Assembly: GCF_001628715.1 (NCBI RefSeq)
Contig: NZ_CP011120.1
Span: 2,438,501 to 2,502,500 of the forward strand
Source: Acetobacter oryzifermentans
GTDB taxonomy: Bacteria; Pseudomonadota; Alphaproteobacteria; Acetobacterales; Acetobacteraceae
DNA: 64,000 nucleotides
Direction: 5' to 3'
Each line of letters opens with the position of its first letter. The first letter of the stretch is position 1. The notes beneath the pieces were generated by a model, which was not told the origin of the DNA, did not search any database, and saw only the letters and a list, made by a program, of their open reading frames with translations. The position numbers and the translations under genes were made by a program. Shown in pieces: positions 63,739 through 64,000 of this stretch.

Positions 63739-64000
63739 TCACACATGTTTTTTTGCTTTCGTTTTGTCTGGGTAAATACCTTCCCAGCCGCCACCAACTG
63801 CACGGTAAAGGTGCGTGACAGACCCTGCCACGCGCGCCGTGGCATCTGCCAATGCACTTTGAGAAGACAAAAGCGCATTCTGCAATGTCAGCACATTTAA
63901 AAAGTCGGATGAACCCTGCACATATTGGGCCTTGGCTGTATCCACTGCAATTTCGTTTTCATGTACGGCTTCAGCCAATTCATCACGCCGCCGCTGAGCC
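63739..64000 (-). CDS. C-terminal end of an outer-membrane efflux protein (TolC/NodT type)
   Basis: The frame is open to the right window edge, so the N-terminal part is missing. The visible segment includes VDTAKAQYVQGSSDFLNVLTLQNALLSSQSALADATARVAGSVTHLYRAVGGGWEG, the typical last helices of NodT-type outer-membrane factors in RND efflux systems. The protein ends in a Lys-rich tail and stops ten bases before the pirin-like gene starts, suggesting an operon. Confidence 0.85.
   Translation of the reverse strand, partial: AQRRRDELAEAVHENEIAVDTAKAQYVQGSSDFLNVLTLQNALLSSQSALADATARVAGSVTHLYRAVGGGWEGIYPDKTKAKKHV

Overview
The window reads as chromosomal DNA of an acetic acid bacterium, most likely Acetobacter. 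This is inferred from a pyruvate decarboxylase gene (rare in bacteria, typical of Acetobacter), a fused transaldolase/glucose-6-phosphate isomerase inside a complete pentose-phosphate operon, a one-gene gluconate kinase, and proteins of general alphaproteobacterial type. No database was consulted. All identifications rest on motif and family recognition.

Layout. 1-7.4 kb: envelope and housekeeping genes (a repeat-tailed protein, a lipoprotein lytic transglycosylase with a SPOR domain, a Wzm/Wzt-type polysaccharide ABC exporter, a YnfA-like protein, a CorA/ZntB transporter, hisC, an ankyrin protein). 7.7-17 kb: a pentose-phosphate/gluconate operon (tkt, tal-pgi, gnd, HAD phosphatase, pgl, rpiA, gntK, small ORF). 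17-26.3 kb: a lone periplasmic binding protein, a ClC channel with CBS domains, a quinone oxidoreductase, a YggS-type protein, kup, hemW, a DUF1489 protein and a secreted three-repeat cysteine protein.

26.5-31.8 kb: a decayed genomic island. It begins at tRNA-Glu(TTC) with a frameshifted integrase remnant. It carries a LysR regulator, an arginase-family protein, an MFS pseudogene with two in-frame stops, a WYL-regulator remnant and an AT-rich PD-(D/E)XK nuclease-family gene. It ends in a degraded copy of the tRNA-Glu 3' half that looks like an old attachment site.

31.8-49.9 kb: a large urea-utilisation locus. It holds the urea ABC importer urtABCDE, a very large transporter-like hybrid histidine kinase (NCS1-like membrane domain plus HisKA, HATPase and REC), a LuxR-type response regulator, a small secreted protein, an outer-membrane porin, the urease operon ureDABCEFG and a nickel permease. 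An inverted repeat of the form TATACGC-N6-(G/A)CGTATA lies in both divergent intergenic regions (urtA/kinase and ureD/nickel permease). It is a good candidate for the operator of the two-component system, and would tie urea import, urease and nickel supply into one regulon.

49.9-64 kb: pdc, a degenerate histidine-phosphatase-like protein, a lipoprotein alpha/beta hydrolase coupled to a DUF4105 membrane protein, bacterioferritin, and a sulfur/redox group. In that group peroxiredoxin-ArsR-tag-HIT-ArsC-like run on the minus strand, divergent from an MBL-fold persulfide-dioxygenase-like gene and a TauE/SafE exporter, next to a SulP transporter. Then come arsC, a pirin-like protein lacking most metal ligands, and the edge of an outer-membrane efflux gene. 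The island and parts of the urea locus look more AT-rich than the pentose-phosphate operon (judged by eye, not computed).
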